DNA from: Limnohabitans radicicola
GTDB lineage: Bacteria > Pseudomonadota > Gammaproteobacteria > Burkholderiales > Burkholderiaceae_C
Reading direction: 5' to 3'
Assembly (NCBI RefSeq): GCF_014837235.1
Contig: NZ_JACYFT010000001.1
Location: 1,253,688 to 1,317,687, forward strand
DNA length: 64,000 nt
Shown: piece after piece, positions 33,501 through 42,884 of the stretch
Position numbering within the stretch: the stretch's first letter is position 1
Layout of the letters: the number at the start of each line of letters is the position of its first letter
The notes under the pieces: model-generated
The model's database searches: none
The model's input: the letters and a program-made list of their open reading frames with translations, nothing else
Told to the model about the DNA's origin: nothing
Program-made: the position numbers and the translations under genes

Positions 33501-35726
33501 ATGACACAGATCAAGCCAGAAAACCAGACCATCGACATCGGCATTGGGGGCATGACCTGTGCCTCGTGCGTGGCGCGGGTCGAAAAAGCCCTGAACAAAG
33601 TGCCTGGCGTCACCTCGGCCACCGTCAACCTGGCCACCGAATCGGCCCGCATCGCCGTGGCCGATCCAGAACTGACCGATGCCCGCCTGCGCCGCGTCAT
33701 CCGCGACGCGGGCTATCAGCCACGCGCCATGGAAACCGCCGAGGCCGAAGCCAACAACAGCTCACCCTGGGCTGGTTTTGCGCCCGTCGCGTGGGGCTTG
33801 CTGCTGTCCGCGCCGCTGGTCTTGCCCATGTTGGGCGACCTCTGGGGCCAGCACTGGATGCTGCCCGCCTGGCTGCAGTTCGCGCTGGCCACGCCGGTGC
33901 AGTTCATCCTGGGGGCGCGTTTTTACAGGGCCGGCTGGCACGCCCTGAAGGCGTTCACGGGCAACATGGATTTGCTGGTTTCCTTGGGTACGACGGCGGG
34001 CTGGCTGCTGTCGGTGTGGCTGTGGCTCACCACGAGCAGTCACCATGCACCGCACCTGTACTTTGAAGGCTCGGCCGTTGTCATCACGCTGGTGCTGCTG
34101 GGCAAATGGCTCGAAGCCCGCGCCAAGCGCCAGACCACCGAAGCCATCCGTGCCCTGCACGCCCTGCGACCCGACAAGGCGCACTGGATCGGTGAAGAGG
34201 GCGAGGTCGATGTGCCGGTCGACGAAATCCTGACCGGGGACCTGATCGTGGTGCGCCCGGGGGAGCGTTTTCCGCTCGACGGTGAGCTGGTCGAAGGCCA
34301 GACCCAGGTCGACGAATCCATGTTGACCGGTGAGCCCTTGCCGGTGTCCAAAGCGCCGGGGGCCTCGCTCACGGGCGGCTCGATCAACGGCGACGGCCGC
34401 GTGCTCATGCGCGTGACGGCGGTGGGTCACGAGACGGTGCTCTCGCGCATCATCCGCCTGGTCGAAGACGCGCAGGCGGCCAAGGCTCCCATCCAACGGC
34501 TGGTGGACAAGGTGGCCGAGATTTTTGTGCCTGTGGTGTTGCTGGTGGCCGTGTTCACCCTGCTGGCCTGGCTGTTCATGGGGGCCGGTTTTGAGACAGC
34601 CCTGATCCACGCGGTGGCGGTACTGGTGATCGCCTGCCCCTGCGCGCTGGGGCTGGCCACCCCGGTGGCCATCATGGCGGGCACGGGGGTGGCAGCCAAA
34701 CATGGCATTTTGATCAAGGACGCGCAGGCGCTGGAAACAGCGCACCGGGTGCAGACCGTGGCCTTTGACAAGACGGGCACCCTCACCGTGGGCCAGCCGC
34801 GCTTGACACAGCATGTGCCTGCGCCGGGACAAGACGCAGCCACCGTGCTGCGCTGGGCGGCCAGCGTGCAAAGCGGCAGCGAACACCCGCTGGCCCGCGC
34901 TGTGGTGGCCGCAGCCCAAGGCCAGGCACTGGACGTGCCTGCGGCCAGCGACGTCAGCGCGGTGCCGGGTCGGGGTGTACAGGCCACCGTGGCGGGCCGC
35001 ACCCTGCTGCTGGGCAGCTTGCGCTGGCTGCAGCAGGAGGGCATGGACGCCGCGTTGTGGGCGGCCGATGTTCAAGCCTTGCACGCCCAAGGGGCCACGC
35101 TGTCGGCGCTGGCCGAGCGCACCACGACCGGTGTGCAGGGCCTGCTGCTCATGGCCTTTGGCGACGAGCCGAAAGCGGGTGCGGCCGAGGCGTTGACCGC
35201 CTTGCGCTCACGTGGCCTGAAGCTGGTGATGATCTCGGGCGACAACCAGGCCGCGGCCGAAGCCATGGCGAGGCGTCTGGGCCTGCGCCCTGAAGACGGC
35301 GAGGTGCTGGCCGATGTGCTGCCCGGCGACAAGGCCGCCAGGGTGCTGCAGCTGCGCGAGGGTGGACCTGGGGGGCGGCGCATTGTGGCCATGGTCGGCG
35401 ACGGTGTGAACGATGCCCCGGCCCTGGCCGCTGCCGATGTGGGCCTGGCCATGGGCAACGGCACCGACGTGGCCATGCACGCCGCAGGCATCACCCTGAT
35501 GCGCGGCGATGTGGCGCTGGTGGGCGCGGCGCTCGACATCTCGGCGCGCACCGTGGCCAAGATCCGGCAGAACCTGTTCTGGGCCTTCGCCTACAACGTG
35601 GCGGGCATCCCGCTGGCCGCATTGGGCTACCTCAACCCGGTGATTGCGGGCGGGGCCATGGCGCTGAGCTCGGTGAGCGTCATGAGCAACGCGCTCTTGC
35701 TCAAACGCTGGAAGCCGTCACGCTGA
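33501..35726 (+). CDS. copA: Copper-translocating P-type ATPase
   Basis: A 741-residue P1B-1 ATPase that exports Cu(I). One N-terminal metal-binding domain (GGMTCASC, Cys20 and Cys23) precedes eight membrane segments. Actuator motif TGEPLPVS, the transmembrane CPC motif (residues 379-381) in [11 protein letters not shown], phospho-acceptor Asp423 in DKTGTLT, SEHPLA with the conserved His-Pro, and [10 protein letters not shown] are all present. The C-terminal [21 protein letters not shown] is the expected M8 metal site. ATG at 33501 gives the canonical N-terminus. No CueR gene is nearby, so regulation is unclear. Confidence 0.94.
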   Translation: MTQIKPENQTIDIGIGGMTCASCVARVEKALNKVPGVTSATVNLATESARIAVADPELTDARLRRVIRDAGYQPRAMETAEAEANNSSPWAGFAPVAWGLLLSAPLVLPMLGDLWGQHWMLPAWLQFALATPVQFILGARFYRAGWHALKAFTGNMDLLVSLGTTAGWLLSVWLWLTTSSHHAPHLYFEGSAVVITLVLLGKWLEARAKRQTTEAIRALHALRPDKAHWIGEEGEVDVPVDEILTGDLIVVRPGERFPLDGELVEGQTQVDESMLTGEPLPVSKAPGASLTGGSINGDGRVLMRVTAVGHETVLSRIIRLVEDAQAAKAPIQRLVDKVAEIFVPVVLLVAVFTLLAWLFMGAGFETALIHAVAVLVIACPCALGLATPVAIMAGTGVAAKHGILIKDAQALETAHRVQTVAFDKTGTLTVGQPRLTQHVPAPGQDAATVLRWAASVQSGSEHPLARAVVAAAQGQALDVPAASDVSAVPGRGVQATVAGRTLLLGSLRWLQQEGMDAALWAADVQALHAQGATLSALAERTTTGVQGLLLMAFGDEPKAGAAEALTALRSRGLKLVMISGDNQAAAEAMARRLGLRPEDGEVLADVLPGDKAARVLQLREGGPGGRRIVAMVGDGVNDAPALAAADVGLAMGNGTDVAMHAAGITLMRGDVALVGAALDISARTVAKIRQNLFWAFAYNVAGIPLAALGYLNPVIAGGAMALSSVSVMSNALLLKRWKPSR

Positions 35727-35762
35727 ACACCCCCATGGCCCGGGCCGGGAAATGCGCTTTTC

Positions 35763-35776
35763 TTGACTTTCGTCAC
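35763..35776 (+). promoter_or_regulatory. FNR-like box upstream of the hemerythrin gene
   Basis: TTGACTTTCGTCAC fits TTGAY-N4-RTCAA except for the last base. It starts 69 bases before the hemerythrin ATG, inside the 105-base gap after copA. Weaker than the pirin box. Confidence 0.4.
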
Positions 35777-35831
35777 GGTGCGGGCCGCGCAAAGTCCGCA
35801 CACTGGCGACATTCACCTCAGGAGCATTCCG

Positions 35832-36413
35832 ATGACTGTTCGCCGCAGCCTGCAAATCATCCGTGACGAGCACGCTTCGCTCGCCGCCATGCTGCAATCC
35901 ATGCGCATGCTGATCGAGCGCGGTCCCGCCGAGAGCCGCACGAATTTCTTCGACGTGGTGCGTGCCATGCTCTTCTACATCGACGAGTTTCCGGAGCGCC
36001 TGCACCACCCCAAGGAGTCCAACCTGCTGTTTCCCAAGGTGGTCAAGGCCGCGCCCAAGGTGCTGGGCGCCATCGACAAGCTGGAGCGTGACCACATGTA
36101 CAGCGAAAAAGCAGCCCGGGAACTGCAGCACCTGCTGCTCTCGTGGGAGCTGCTGGGGCCGTCACGGCGCACGGCATTTGAAGAGGCCTTCAAGAAGTAC
36201 GTGGACTTTTACTTGGACCACATGCACCTGGAAGAAAGCGTCATCCTGCCCGAAGCCGAGCGCTGCCTGACCGAAGAAGATTGGCGCGGGCTGGACGCGG
36301 CATTTGCCGAAAACGCCGATCCGCTCACCGGCCACTACCCGCCCCCTGCCGAATACGAAAAGCTCTTCAGCCTGATCGTGGCGCGAGCACCTGCGCCGAT
36401 TGGTTTGGGCTGA
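35832..36413 (+). CDS. Hemerythrin-domain protein
   Basis: A 193-residue four-helix HHE/hemerythrin protein. Likely iron ligands occur in IIRDEHASLAAML (His14), ERLHHPKESNLLFP, ERDHMYSEKA and DHMHLEESVILPEAE. Members bind a di-iron centre and sense or store oxygen or nitric oxide. The start at 35832 has AGGAG eight bases upstream (CAGGAGCATTCCGATG). It follows copA by 105 bases on the same strand and has its own FNR-like box. It is convergent with the RND efflux operon. Confidence 0.9.
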   Translation: MTVRRSLQIIRDEHASLAAMLQSMRMLIERGPAESRTNFFDVVRAMLFYIDEFPERLHHPKESNLLFPKVVKAAPKVLGAIDKLERDHMYSEKAARELQHLLLSWELLGPSRRTAFEEAFKKYVDFYLDHMHLEESVILPEAERCLTEEDWRGLDAAFAENADPLTGHYPPPAEYEKLFSLIVARAPAPIGLG

Positions 36414-36466
36414 ACAGGCGGGCCCACAGGGGTGGGAGGCGTCGGTGCCCATGCTCAACCCCGCCA

Positions 36467-36487
36467 CATGGGCCATCCAAGCCCATG
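36467..36487. repeat. Inverted repeat in a convergent gap
   Basis: CATGGGC (36467-36473) and GCCCATG (36481-36487), with a 7-base loop, lie between the convergent ends of the hemerythrin and RND genes. There is no T-tract, so it is at best a weak terminator hairpin. Confidence 0.3.
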
Positions 36488-36509
36488 CTTTGGGGAACAC
36501 GTCAGGGGA

Positions 36510-39500
36510 TCATTCCGCTTCTTTGGCAGGCAAGTTCTTGGCGAACCAGGAGGCATAAAGCACCGGCAACACCACCAGCGTCAGCAAGGTGGCGGTGATC
36601 AGGCCACCGATCACCACAATGGCCAATGGCCGCTGGGTTTCCGACCCGATGTCGTGGCTCATGGCCATGGGCAGCAGGCCCAATGCGGCCAACATGGCGG
36701 TCATCAGCACCGTACGCAGGCGTTGTTGGGCCCCCTCCTTGACCGCCTCGATCACCGAATAACCCGCGTTGCGCAGCTGCTGGAACACCGACAGCATCAC
36801 CACCCCGTTGAGCACGGCCTGGCCTGACAGGGCAATGAAGCCGATCGCGGCCGACACCGACAAGGGGATGTCGAACACCCACAGGGCCACAAAGCCGCCG
36901 ATCAGGGCCAAAGGCACATTCAGCAGGATCAGCACGGCGGACTTGAGCGAACTGAACGCATCAAACAGCAGCACGAAGATCAGCAGCAGCGAGATAGGCA
37001 CCACCACTGACAGGCGTTGCATGGCACGCTCCTGGTTTTCAAACTCGCCGGACCAGTTGACGCTGTAGTTGGCGGGAATCTTGACGTTGGCATTGACCCG
37101 TTGCTTCATGTCGGCCACCACCGAGCCCATGTCGCGGCCTTTGATGAAAATACCAATGGCCATGGTGCGCCGACCCAGTTCGCGGGCGATGTTCATCGCG
37201 CCGCTGGCTTGCTCAATCGTGCTGACAGCACCCAGGTTCACATAGCCGCCGTCGGGGCGTGGAATCGGGATCGCGGCCAACTCCGAAATGCTGCGGCGCT
37301 CTTGCGGCAGGCGCACGGCCACGTCAAAGCGGCGCTCGCCATCCCACAGCGTGGTGGCACCCTTGCCCGCCAGTGCGGCTTCGATCACATCCTGCACATC
37401 GCCCACGTTCAGGCCATAGCGGGCGGCTTGCTCGCGCTGGATGTGGATGAGCAACTGGGGCAGCTCGCCTTGGCGGTCGATTTCGGCACGGCTCACGCCT
37501 TTGACCTGCTTGATTTCCCGTTCGATGGCTTCGGCGGTCTGCTTGAGCTGCACCAGGTCGTCCCCGGCGATCTTGATGACAATCTGGCCGTCGATCTGCG
37601 AGATGGATTCGAGCACATTGTCCCGGATCGGCTGCGAGAACGTCGGCTCCATGCCAGGCAGCGCTGAGACCGCCTGGTCCATTTCGTCGATCAGTTTTTC
37701 GCGGGTCAGGCCTTTGCGCCACTGCTCTTGCGGTTTGATGTCAACAAACACCTCGGCCATGCTGATGGTCTTGGGATCGGTGCCGTCTTCGGGCTGGCCT
37801 GCCTTGGACACGGTGGTGCGCACTTCGGGCACGGTCATCAGTGTCTGGCGCACCTGGCGCAGGATGCGGGTGGCCTCTTCGTTGGACACGCTGGCGGGCA
37901 AACGCACGTTCACCCAGATCGTGCCTTCGTTGAGCTCGGGCAAGAACTCTGAACCGAGTCGCGAAGCCACGCCCATCGACAGCACAAAGCAGCCGATGGC
38001 GATGCCCACCACCTTGCGGCGGTGTTCCAGCGCCCACTCGAGCGTGGGACGGTACAAGGCCTTGGCTTTGGCCACCACACGGTTGTCACCATGGGGCAAC
38101 TTCCTGCGCAACATCCAGTAGGCCAGCAATGGCACCAGCGTGAGCGAGAAGATGAGCGATCCGATCAGTGCCGCAGTGACCGACAGCGCCATGGGCTGGA
38201 AGATGCGGCCTTCGTGGCGTTGCAGCGCAAAGATCGGGATGTGCGCCGCAATGATGATCAGCATTGAAAACAGTGTGGGACGCCCCACCTCGTTGGTGGC
38301 TTCGGTGATGAGCGTCTTGCGCTCCTTGTCGTTCATGCCCTCACCGCGCTCGGCCAGGCGGTGCATGATGTTCTCGATCACGATCACCGCCCCGTCGACG
38401 ATGATGCCAAAGTCCATCGCGCCCAGGCTCAGCAGGTTGGCCGGGATGCCCATGATCTTCAGGCCCAGAAAAGTCGACAGCAGCGCCAGAGGAATCACCG
38501 CCACCACGGCCAAACTGGCGCGCAGGTTGGACAGGAAGATGTAGAGCACCAGCGACACCAGCAGCGCGCCTTCGACCAGGTTTTTGAACACGGTGGACAG
38601 GGTTTTGTCCATCAGCCAGGCGCGGTCATAGAACGGCACGACCTGCACGCCAGGCGGCAGCCCGCGGGTGTTGAGTTCGTTCAGTTTTTCCTTCACGCCC
38701 TTGAGGACCACGCTGGGGTTTTCGCCCTTGCGCATGACCACGATGCCGGTGACCACATCGTTGTCCGAGTCCTGGCCCACCGTGCCCAGGCGCGGCACGG
38801 CGCCGATTTTCACGCTCGCCACATCGCGCATCAGAATCGGGGTGGCGTTGCGCGTGGCGACCACCACCTGCCCAATTTCTTCGGGCGAACGCAAGAGACC
38901 AATGCCCCGGATGGCGAACTGCTGCAGACCTTGCGCAACATAGCTGCCGCCCGCGTTGGCATTGCCCCGACCCAGCGCGTCAAGCAGGTTCTGGAACGTG
39001 AGCTTGTGTGCGCGCAGTTTTTCCAGGTCGGGCTGCACTTCGTATTGCTTGATGAAGCCGCCCATGGCGACCACATCGGCCACGCCGGGCACTTGCCGCA
39101 AAGCGCGCTCGACCACCCAGTCTTGCAAGGTGCGCAGCTCGGTGGTGGTCTGGCCATCGCCACGCAGGCGGTAGCGCATGATCTCGCCCACGGGCGTGGC
39201 GTTGGGGGCGATGTTCGCCTCCACGCCCGGGGGCAGATCGACCCCGCGCAGGCGTTCGTTGACTTGCTGGCGTGCGATGTTCACATCGGCGTTGTCGTTG
39301 TAAGTGACCACGGTGAATGACAGGCCAAACTGGGTGTGTGAGAACACCCGGATCGAGTTGGGCAGACCCGCCAGTGCGACCTCGATGGGCAGGGTGACCT
39401 GCTTTTCCACCTCTTCGGCCGCACGGCCAGGGTACAGCGAGATCACCGTCACTTGGGTGTCGGTGACGTCCGGAAAGGCTTCGACCGAGAGGTTCTTGAA

Positions 39501-39587
39501 TGCGATGACGCCCGCCATCACGAACAGTAGCGTGCCCAGCACGATGAACAGCGGCTGGTTCAGGGCGTAATGGATGAGCTTTTTCAT
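36510..39587 (-). CDS. CusA/CzcA family heavy-metal efflux RND pump
   Basis: A 1025-residue inner-membrane RND protein of the HME group with twelve expected membrane helices and two large periplasmic loops. The start LIHYALNQPLFIVLGTLLFV and YPGRAAEEVEKQVTLPIE are HME-type. The proton-relay motif is in LGAMDFGIIVDGAVIVIENI (about residue 400). It exports divalent or monovalent metal through the envelope with its adaptor and outer-membrane partners. The metal cannot be assigned: the motif suits the CzcA/CnrA branch more than CusA (family knowledge). The start overlaps the adaptor stop by four bases. Last gene of a three-gene operon. Confidence 0.93.
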   Translation of the reverse strand: MKKLIHYALNQPLFIVLGTLLFVMAGVIAFKNLSVEAFPDVTDTQVTVISLYPGRAAEEVEKQVTLPIEVALAGLPNSIRVFSHTQFGLSFTVVTYNDNADVNIARQQVNERLRGVDLPPGVEANIAPNATPVGEIMRYRLRGDGQTTTELRTLQDWVVERALRQVPGVADVVAMGGFIKQYEVQPDLEKLRAHKLTFQNLLDALGRGNANAGGSYVAQGLQQFAIRGIGLLRSPEEIGQVVVATRNATPILMRDVASVKIGAVPRLGTVGQDSDNDVVTGIVVMRKGENPSVVLKGVKEKLNELNTRGLPPGVQVVPFYDRAWLMDKTLSTVFKNLVEGALLVSLVLYIFLSNLRASLAVVAVIPLALLSTFLGLKIMGIPANLLSLGAMDFGIIVDGAVIVIENIMHRLAERGEGMNDKERKTLITEATNEVGRPTLFSMLIIIAAHIPIFALQRHEGRIFQPMALSVTAALIGSLIFSLTLVPLLAYWMLRRKLPHGDNRVVAKAKALYRPTLEWALEHRRKVVGIAIGCFVLSMGVASRLGSEFLPELNEGTIWVNVRLPASVSNEEATRILRQVRQTLMTVPEVRTTVSKAGQPEDGTDPKTISMAEVFVDIKPQEQWRKGLTREKLIDEMDQAVSALPGMEPTFSQPIRDNVLESISQIDGQIVIKIAGDDLVQLKQTAEAIEREIKQVKGVSRAEIDRQGELPQLLIHIQREQAARYGLNVGDVQDVIEAALAGKGATTLWDGERRFDVAVRLPQERRSISELAAIPIPRPDGGYVNLGAVSTIEQASGAMNIARELGRRTMAIGIFIKGRDMGSVVADMKQRVNANVKIPANYSVNWSGEFENQERAMQRLSVVVPISLLLIFVLLFDAFSSLKSAVLILLNVPLALIGGFVALWVFDIPLSVSAAIGFIALSGQAVLNGVVMLSVFQQLRNAGYSVIEAVKEGAQQRLRTVLMTAMLAALGLLPMAMSHDIGSETQRPLAIVVIGGLITATLLTLVVLPVLYASWFAKNLPAKEAE

Positions 39588-40744
39588 GGTTTGGCCTGTG
39601 TCGCTGCGTGGGCGGCTTCCTGGGCAATGCGCAATTCACGCGCCAGCAGCAGACCGTTTTGGCTGACGACCTGTTCGCCGTCTTTCAGGCCACTGCTGAG
39701 CAAAACCTGTTTGGGGCCTTCGTAGGACACGGTCACATCACGGGGCTCGAACACGCCCGCCTGGCTTTGCACAAAAACATAGTGCTGGTTGCCACGCAGG
39801 AACACCGCAGTGGCGGGCACTTCCAGGCCCGAACCCACTTTGCGTTCGTAGCGCACCTTGGCCAGCATCTCGTTTTTGAGCAAACGCTTGGGGTTGCTGA
39901 CGGTGGCCCGGATCTTGATCGTTCGGGTTGTCGGGTCAATCTGGTCGGTCACCGCTTGGACAGTGGCTTCGAATTTTTGATCGGACAAGGTCGGCACCAC
40001 CAAGCCCACTTTCACGCCCGGGCGCAGGTCGCCCACATCGGCTTCCTGGGCGTCGATTTGCACCCACAGGGTGCTGGGGTCGGACACCACGAACATGGCC
40101 GGGCCGGTGCCGTCGGGGCGCACTTCCTGGCCGGGGTTGAGGTTGCGCTCGACCACCACGCCACGGATGTCGCTGCGCAAGCCCAGCTGCTGGTTCACGC
40201 CGGAGGCGCTGCCGTACAGGCTGGTGCGGGCCTGCGCGCGGGCCACCTCGGCCTGGGTGCGTGCGGCATCGGCTTCGGCCTGCTCCAGGTCTTTGCGGGC
40301 GACCACGCCAGCCTCAAACAGTTCGCGTTGGCGCTGCAGGGCCTGGCGCGCGAGGGTGGCATCGGCCACGGCGCGTGAGGTGTCGGCCTGGGCGGCGCCA
40401 AACTCGGGCGAAGCCAGTTGCGCCAGCACCTGGCCTGCACCGACCGACTGGCCGACATCGGCCGTGATATGGGTCACGCGACCGGCAAACGCAGGGTAAA
40501 TGCGCTGGGTTTTTTCCTCGTTCCAGACCAGACGTGCCGGCAACTCGATGGCAATCGCTTTGGCGGCTGTGGCGGGGGTGCTCACCAGCAGAGGCAGTTG
40601 CGGGTGCCCGGCGGGGTAGCGCAGCTGGTCGTTCTGGATGATGGGCATGGGCGTGCCCGCGACGGGCTCGGCTTTGTCCTGGCAGGCCGTGAGGCCCACC
40701 AAACTCACGATGGCGATCAGGGTGGGGAATTTTTTCAAAGACAT
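39584..40744 (-). CDS. RND efflux periplasmic adaptor (CzcB/CusB type), lipoprotein
   Basis: A 386-residue membrane fusion protein. A lipoprotein signal is visible: LIAIVSLVGLTACQ, with the lipid Cys at about residue 21. The barrel-sandwich half has FAGRVTHITADVGQSVGAG. A helical hairpin follows, about residues 135-185 (RAVADATLARQALQRQRELF). LWVQIDAQEADVGDLRPG and EVPATAVFLRGNQHYVFV belong to the beta-barrel and membrane-proximal parts. It links the RND pump to the outer-membrane factor. There is no extra N- or C-terminal His-rich metal-binding segment. Confidence 0.92.
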   Translation of the reverse strand: MSLKKFPTLIAIVSLVGLTACQDKAEPVAGTPMPIIQNDQLRYPAGHPQLPLLVSTPATAAKAIAIELPARLVWNEEKTQRIYPAFAGRVTHITADVGQSVGAGQVLAQLASPEFGAAQADTSRAVADATLARQALQRQRELFEAGVVARKDLEQAEADAARTQAEVARAQARTSLYGSASGVNQQLGLRSDIRGVVVERNLNPGQEVRPDGTGPAMFVVSDPSTLWVQIDAQEADVGDLRPGVKVGLVVPTLSDQKFEATVQAVTDQIDPTTRTIKIRATVSNPKRLLKNEMLAKVRYERKVGSGLEVPATAVFLRGNQHYVFVQSQAGVFEPRDVTVSYEGPKQVLLSSGLKDGEQVVSQNGLLLARELRIAQEAAHAATQAKP

Positions 40745-40777
40745 GGTGTGCTCAATCTGTGCGATGGGCTGCTGCCA

Positions 40778-42103
40778 TCAAGGTGGGGTGGTGGCGCTGC
40801 GCAATTGCAGGGCCTCGGGGCTGGCGCTGCGCAATTGCCAGGTGCCCAGGGCCTTGGCGTGTTCGCTGCGCACGGCCAGGGCTTCGAGTTGGGTGGTTTT
40901 GAGGGTGCGGCGCGCGTCCAGCAGGTCGGTCAGCGTCAGACCGCCTTTGCTGTAGGCCAGCTCGGCCTGCGCAGCCACCTGCGTGGCTTGTGGGATGATT
41001 TGCTCCTCGTAAATCTTCAGGCGCCCGGCGCTGGCTTGCCAGCCTTGCATCAGGGCTACCTGTTCGCTGCGTGCCTGCACACGGGTCTTTTGCAGCAGGT
41101 CCTGGCTTTGCTGCTCTTGCGCCAGGGCTCGGCCGATTTCGCCGTCAAAGCGTTGCCAGCCGTTGAGGGGTATCGAGATGCGCAAGCCCAGCAGCCGGTT
41201 GGTGCGGGTGCCATCGGGGTAATGGTCGAAGGTGGCGCCAATGCTGGGGTCGGCGCTGCGCAGGGCCTGCGCCGCCTGCAAGGCGGCCTGGGCGGCGGCC
41301 ACGCGTTCGCGCGCGGCGACCACATCGGGGCGTTGCTCGACCAGGGCATCGATGGCGTCTTCGGCTTGCGCGGCGTTTGGCTGCGCTGTGGGCCAGGTGC
41401 CTTGCGCGGTCCAGCCGCCCACGGGTGGCTTTTGCCCGGTCCAGGTCGACAGCAGCTGCGCGGCTTGCTGTTGTTCCCGCTGGGCACTGTGCACATCGGC
41501 GCGGGCGCGTTCGGCCTCGATGCGGGTGCGGGCCGCTTCTTGCGACGACAGGTCGCCCGCTTTGAGGCGGCGGGCGGCGGTGTCGGCCAGTTGCTGGGCG
41601 CTTTGGGCGATGGCCTGCACGGTCTGCAGCCGCTGCTGCGCGGCCAGCATGTCGTAAAACGCGTTTTGCGCCCCGATTTGCTGCATGACCGCCATGTCGG
41701 TGCCGTCGGCCTGGGCTGCGCGGGCGCTGCGCTCGGCCACTTCGGTGCGCAGGGCGCGCTTGTTGCCGCGCTCCCAGGTCCAGTCCAGGCCCAGCGATTT
41801 GTCCAGGCGCTTTTGCGTCCAGAATGGGCCGCTGCCAGCGCCGTTTTGCAGGTCGATGGATGAGACCCCGGCCGACAGCGTGGGCGCGGGTGCGCGGTTG
41901 GCGGCCTGCACGTCGGCGCGCGCGGCGTCGGCCGCGCGCTGCGCAGCCACCGTGTCGGGGTTCTGGCGGGCGGCCTCCAGCACCTGCTGCAGGGTCAGAG
42001 GAGACGCTGCCGCAGCGGGAACAGATGGTGTGTCAGCGGCCTGCGCCCAGGGGGTAGCGGCGCCCAGGAGGGCGCCCATCAAAAACAAGTGTCGTATGCT
42101 CAT
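40778..42103 (-). CDS. TolC-like outer membrane factor of the metal efflux system (CzcC type)
   Basis: A 441-residue outer-membrane efflux protein. Signal peptide MSIRHLFLMGALLGAATPWA is cleaved near AQA. Two Ala/Gln-rich coiled repeats of the TolC fold follow (QQVLEAARQNPDTVAAQRAA and, later, RERVAAAQAALQAAQALRSA). LGLRISIPLNGWQRFDGEIG is the typical central segment. The start at 42103 was set by the signal peptide. It is first of the operon and divergent (88 bases) from the response-regulator gene, so that pair probably controls it. Confidence 0.9.
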   Translation of the reverse strand: MSIRHLFLMGALLGAATPWAQAADTPSVPAAAASPLTLQQVLEAARQNPDTVAAQRAADAARADVQAANRAPAPTLSAGVSSIDLQNGAGSGPFWTQKRLDKSLGLDWTWERGNKRALRTEVAERSARAAQADGTDMAVMQQIGAQNAFYDMLAAQQRLQTVQAIAQSAQQLADTAARRLKAGDLSSQEAARTRIEAERARADVHSAQREQQQAAQLLSTWTGQKPPVGGWTAQGTWPTAQPNAAQAEDAIDALVEQRPDVVAARERVAAAQAALQAAQALRSADPSIGATFDHYPDGTRTNRLLGLRISIPLNGWQRFDGEIGRALAQEQQSQDLLQKTRVQARSEQVALMQGWQASAGRLKIYEEQIIPQATQVAAQAELAYSKGGLTLTDLLDARRTLKTTQLEALAVRSEHAKALGTWQLRSASPEALQLRSATTPP

Positions 42104-42191
42104 GGCTTGTTTATCCGCGATGCGGCCTGACCAACACCTGACTCGGGGTGTCCCAGGCGCGACGCACAGGGCAACGACGGGGTTCAGAGGC

Positions 42192-42884
42192 ATGCGCATT
42201 CTGTTGGTGGAAGACGATCCGGTGCTGCAGGCGGTCATGCTGCGCAGCCTGGTCGATGCCGGCCACCGGGTGGATCCCGCTTCGGACCTGGCCACCGCCA
42301 CCCATTTGTGGCGTGTGCAGGCTTTTGACGCCGTGCTGCTGGACCTGAACCTGCCCCTGAGCGAGCGCCAGCGCTCGGACATGGGCAGTGGCCTCACGCT
42401 GCTGCGCGAGATGCGCGCCAAGGGCGACAAAACCCCGGTGCTGGTGCTGACGGCGCGCAACCGCACCGATGAGCGCATTGCCGGGCTCGATGCCGGGGCC
42501 GACGACTACCTGGGCAAGCCTTTTGAATTGGCCGAGGTCGAGGCCCGCTTGCGTGCGCTGGTGCGCCGCAGCCAGGGCGCGGACGACCAGACCCAGGTGG
42601 GCCAGCTGGTGCTGGACCGCAAGGGCCGCCGTGCGCTGGTGGAGGGCGAAGAACTGGTTCTGCCTGCGCGTGAGCTGGAAGTGCTTTGGGAGCTGATGAC
42701 CCCGCCGGGGCGCACGGTGAGCAAGAAAGACCTGTCCAACAAGCTTTCGGACTTTGACGGCGCGCTCGCCGACAACGCGCTCGAAGCCTTCATCTCGCGC
42801 CTGCGTAAAAAGCTGGCGCATTCGGGCGCATCGATCCGCACCTTGCGTGGCATTGGCTACCTCATGGAAGAAGAGCGGCCTTGA
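42192..42884 (+). CDS. OmpR/PhoB-type response regulator
   Basis: A 230-residue response regulator. The receiver starts MRILLVEDDPVL, has phospho-acceptor Asp51 in AVLLDLNLP, and the conserved Lys in DDYLGKPFELAE. The C-terminal winged helix ends EAFISRLRKKLAHSGASIRT then LRGIGYLM. It is divergent from the RND operon and overlaps the kinase start (TTGA). It probably responds to metal stress and activates the efflux genes; this is inference from arrangement. Spacing to a Shine-Dalgarno is poor, so the exact start is less sure. Confidence 0.92.
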   Translation: MRILLVEDDPVLQAVMLRSLVDAGHRVDPASDLATATHLWRVQAFDAVLLDLNLPLSERQRSDMGSGLTLLREMRAKGDKTPVLVLTARNRTDERIAGLDAGADDYLGKPFELAEVEARLRALVRRSQGADDQTQVGQLVLDRKGRRALVEGEELVLPARELEVLWELMTPPGRTVSKKDLSNKLSDFDGALADNALEAFISRLRKKLAHSGASIRTLRGIGYLMEEERP

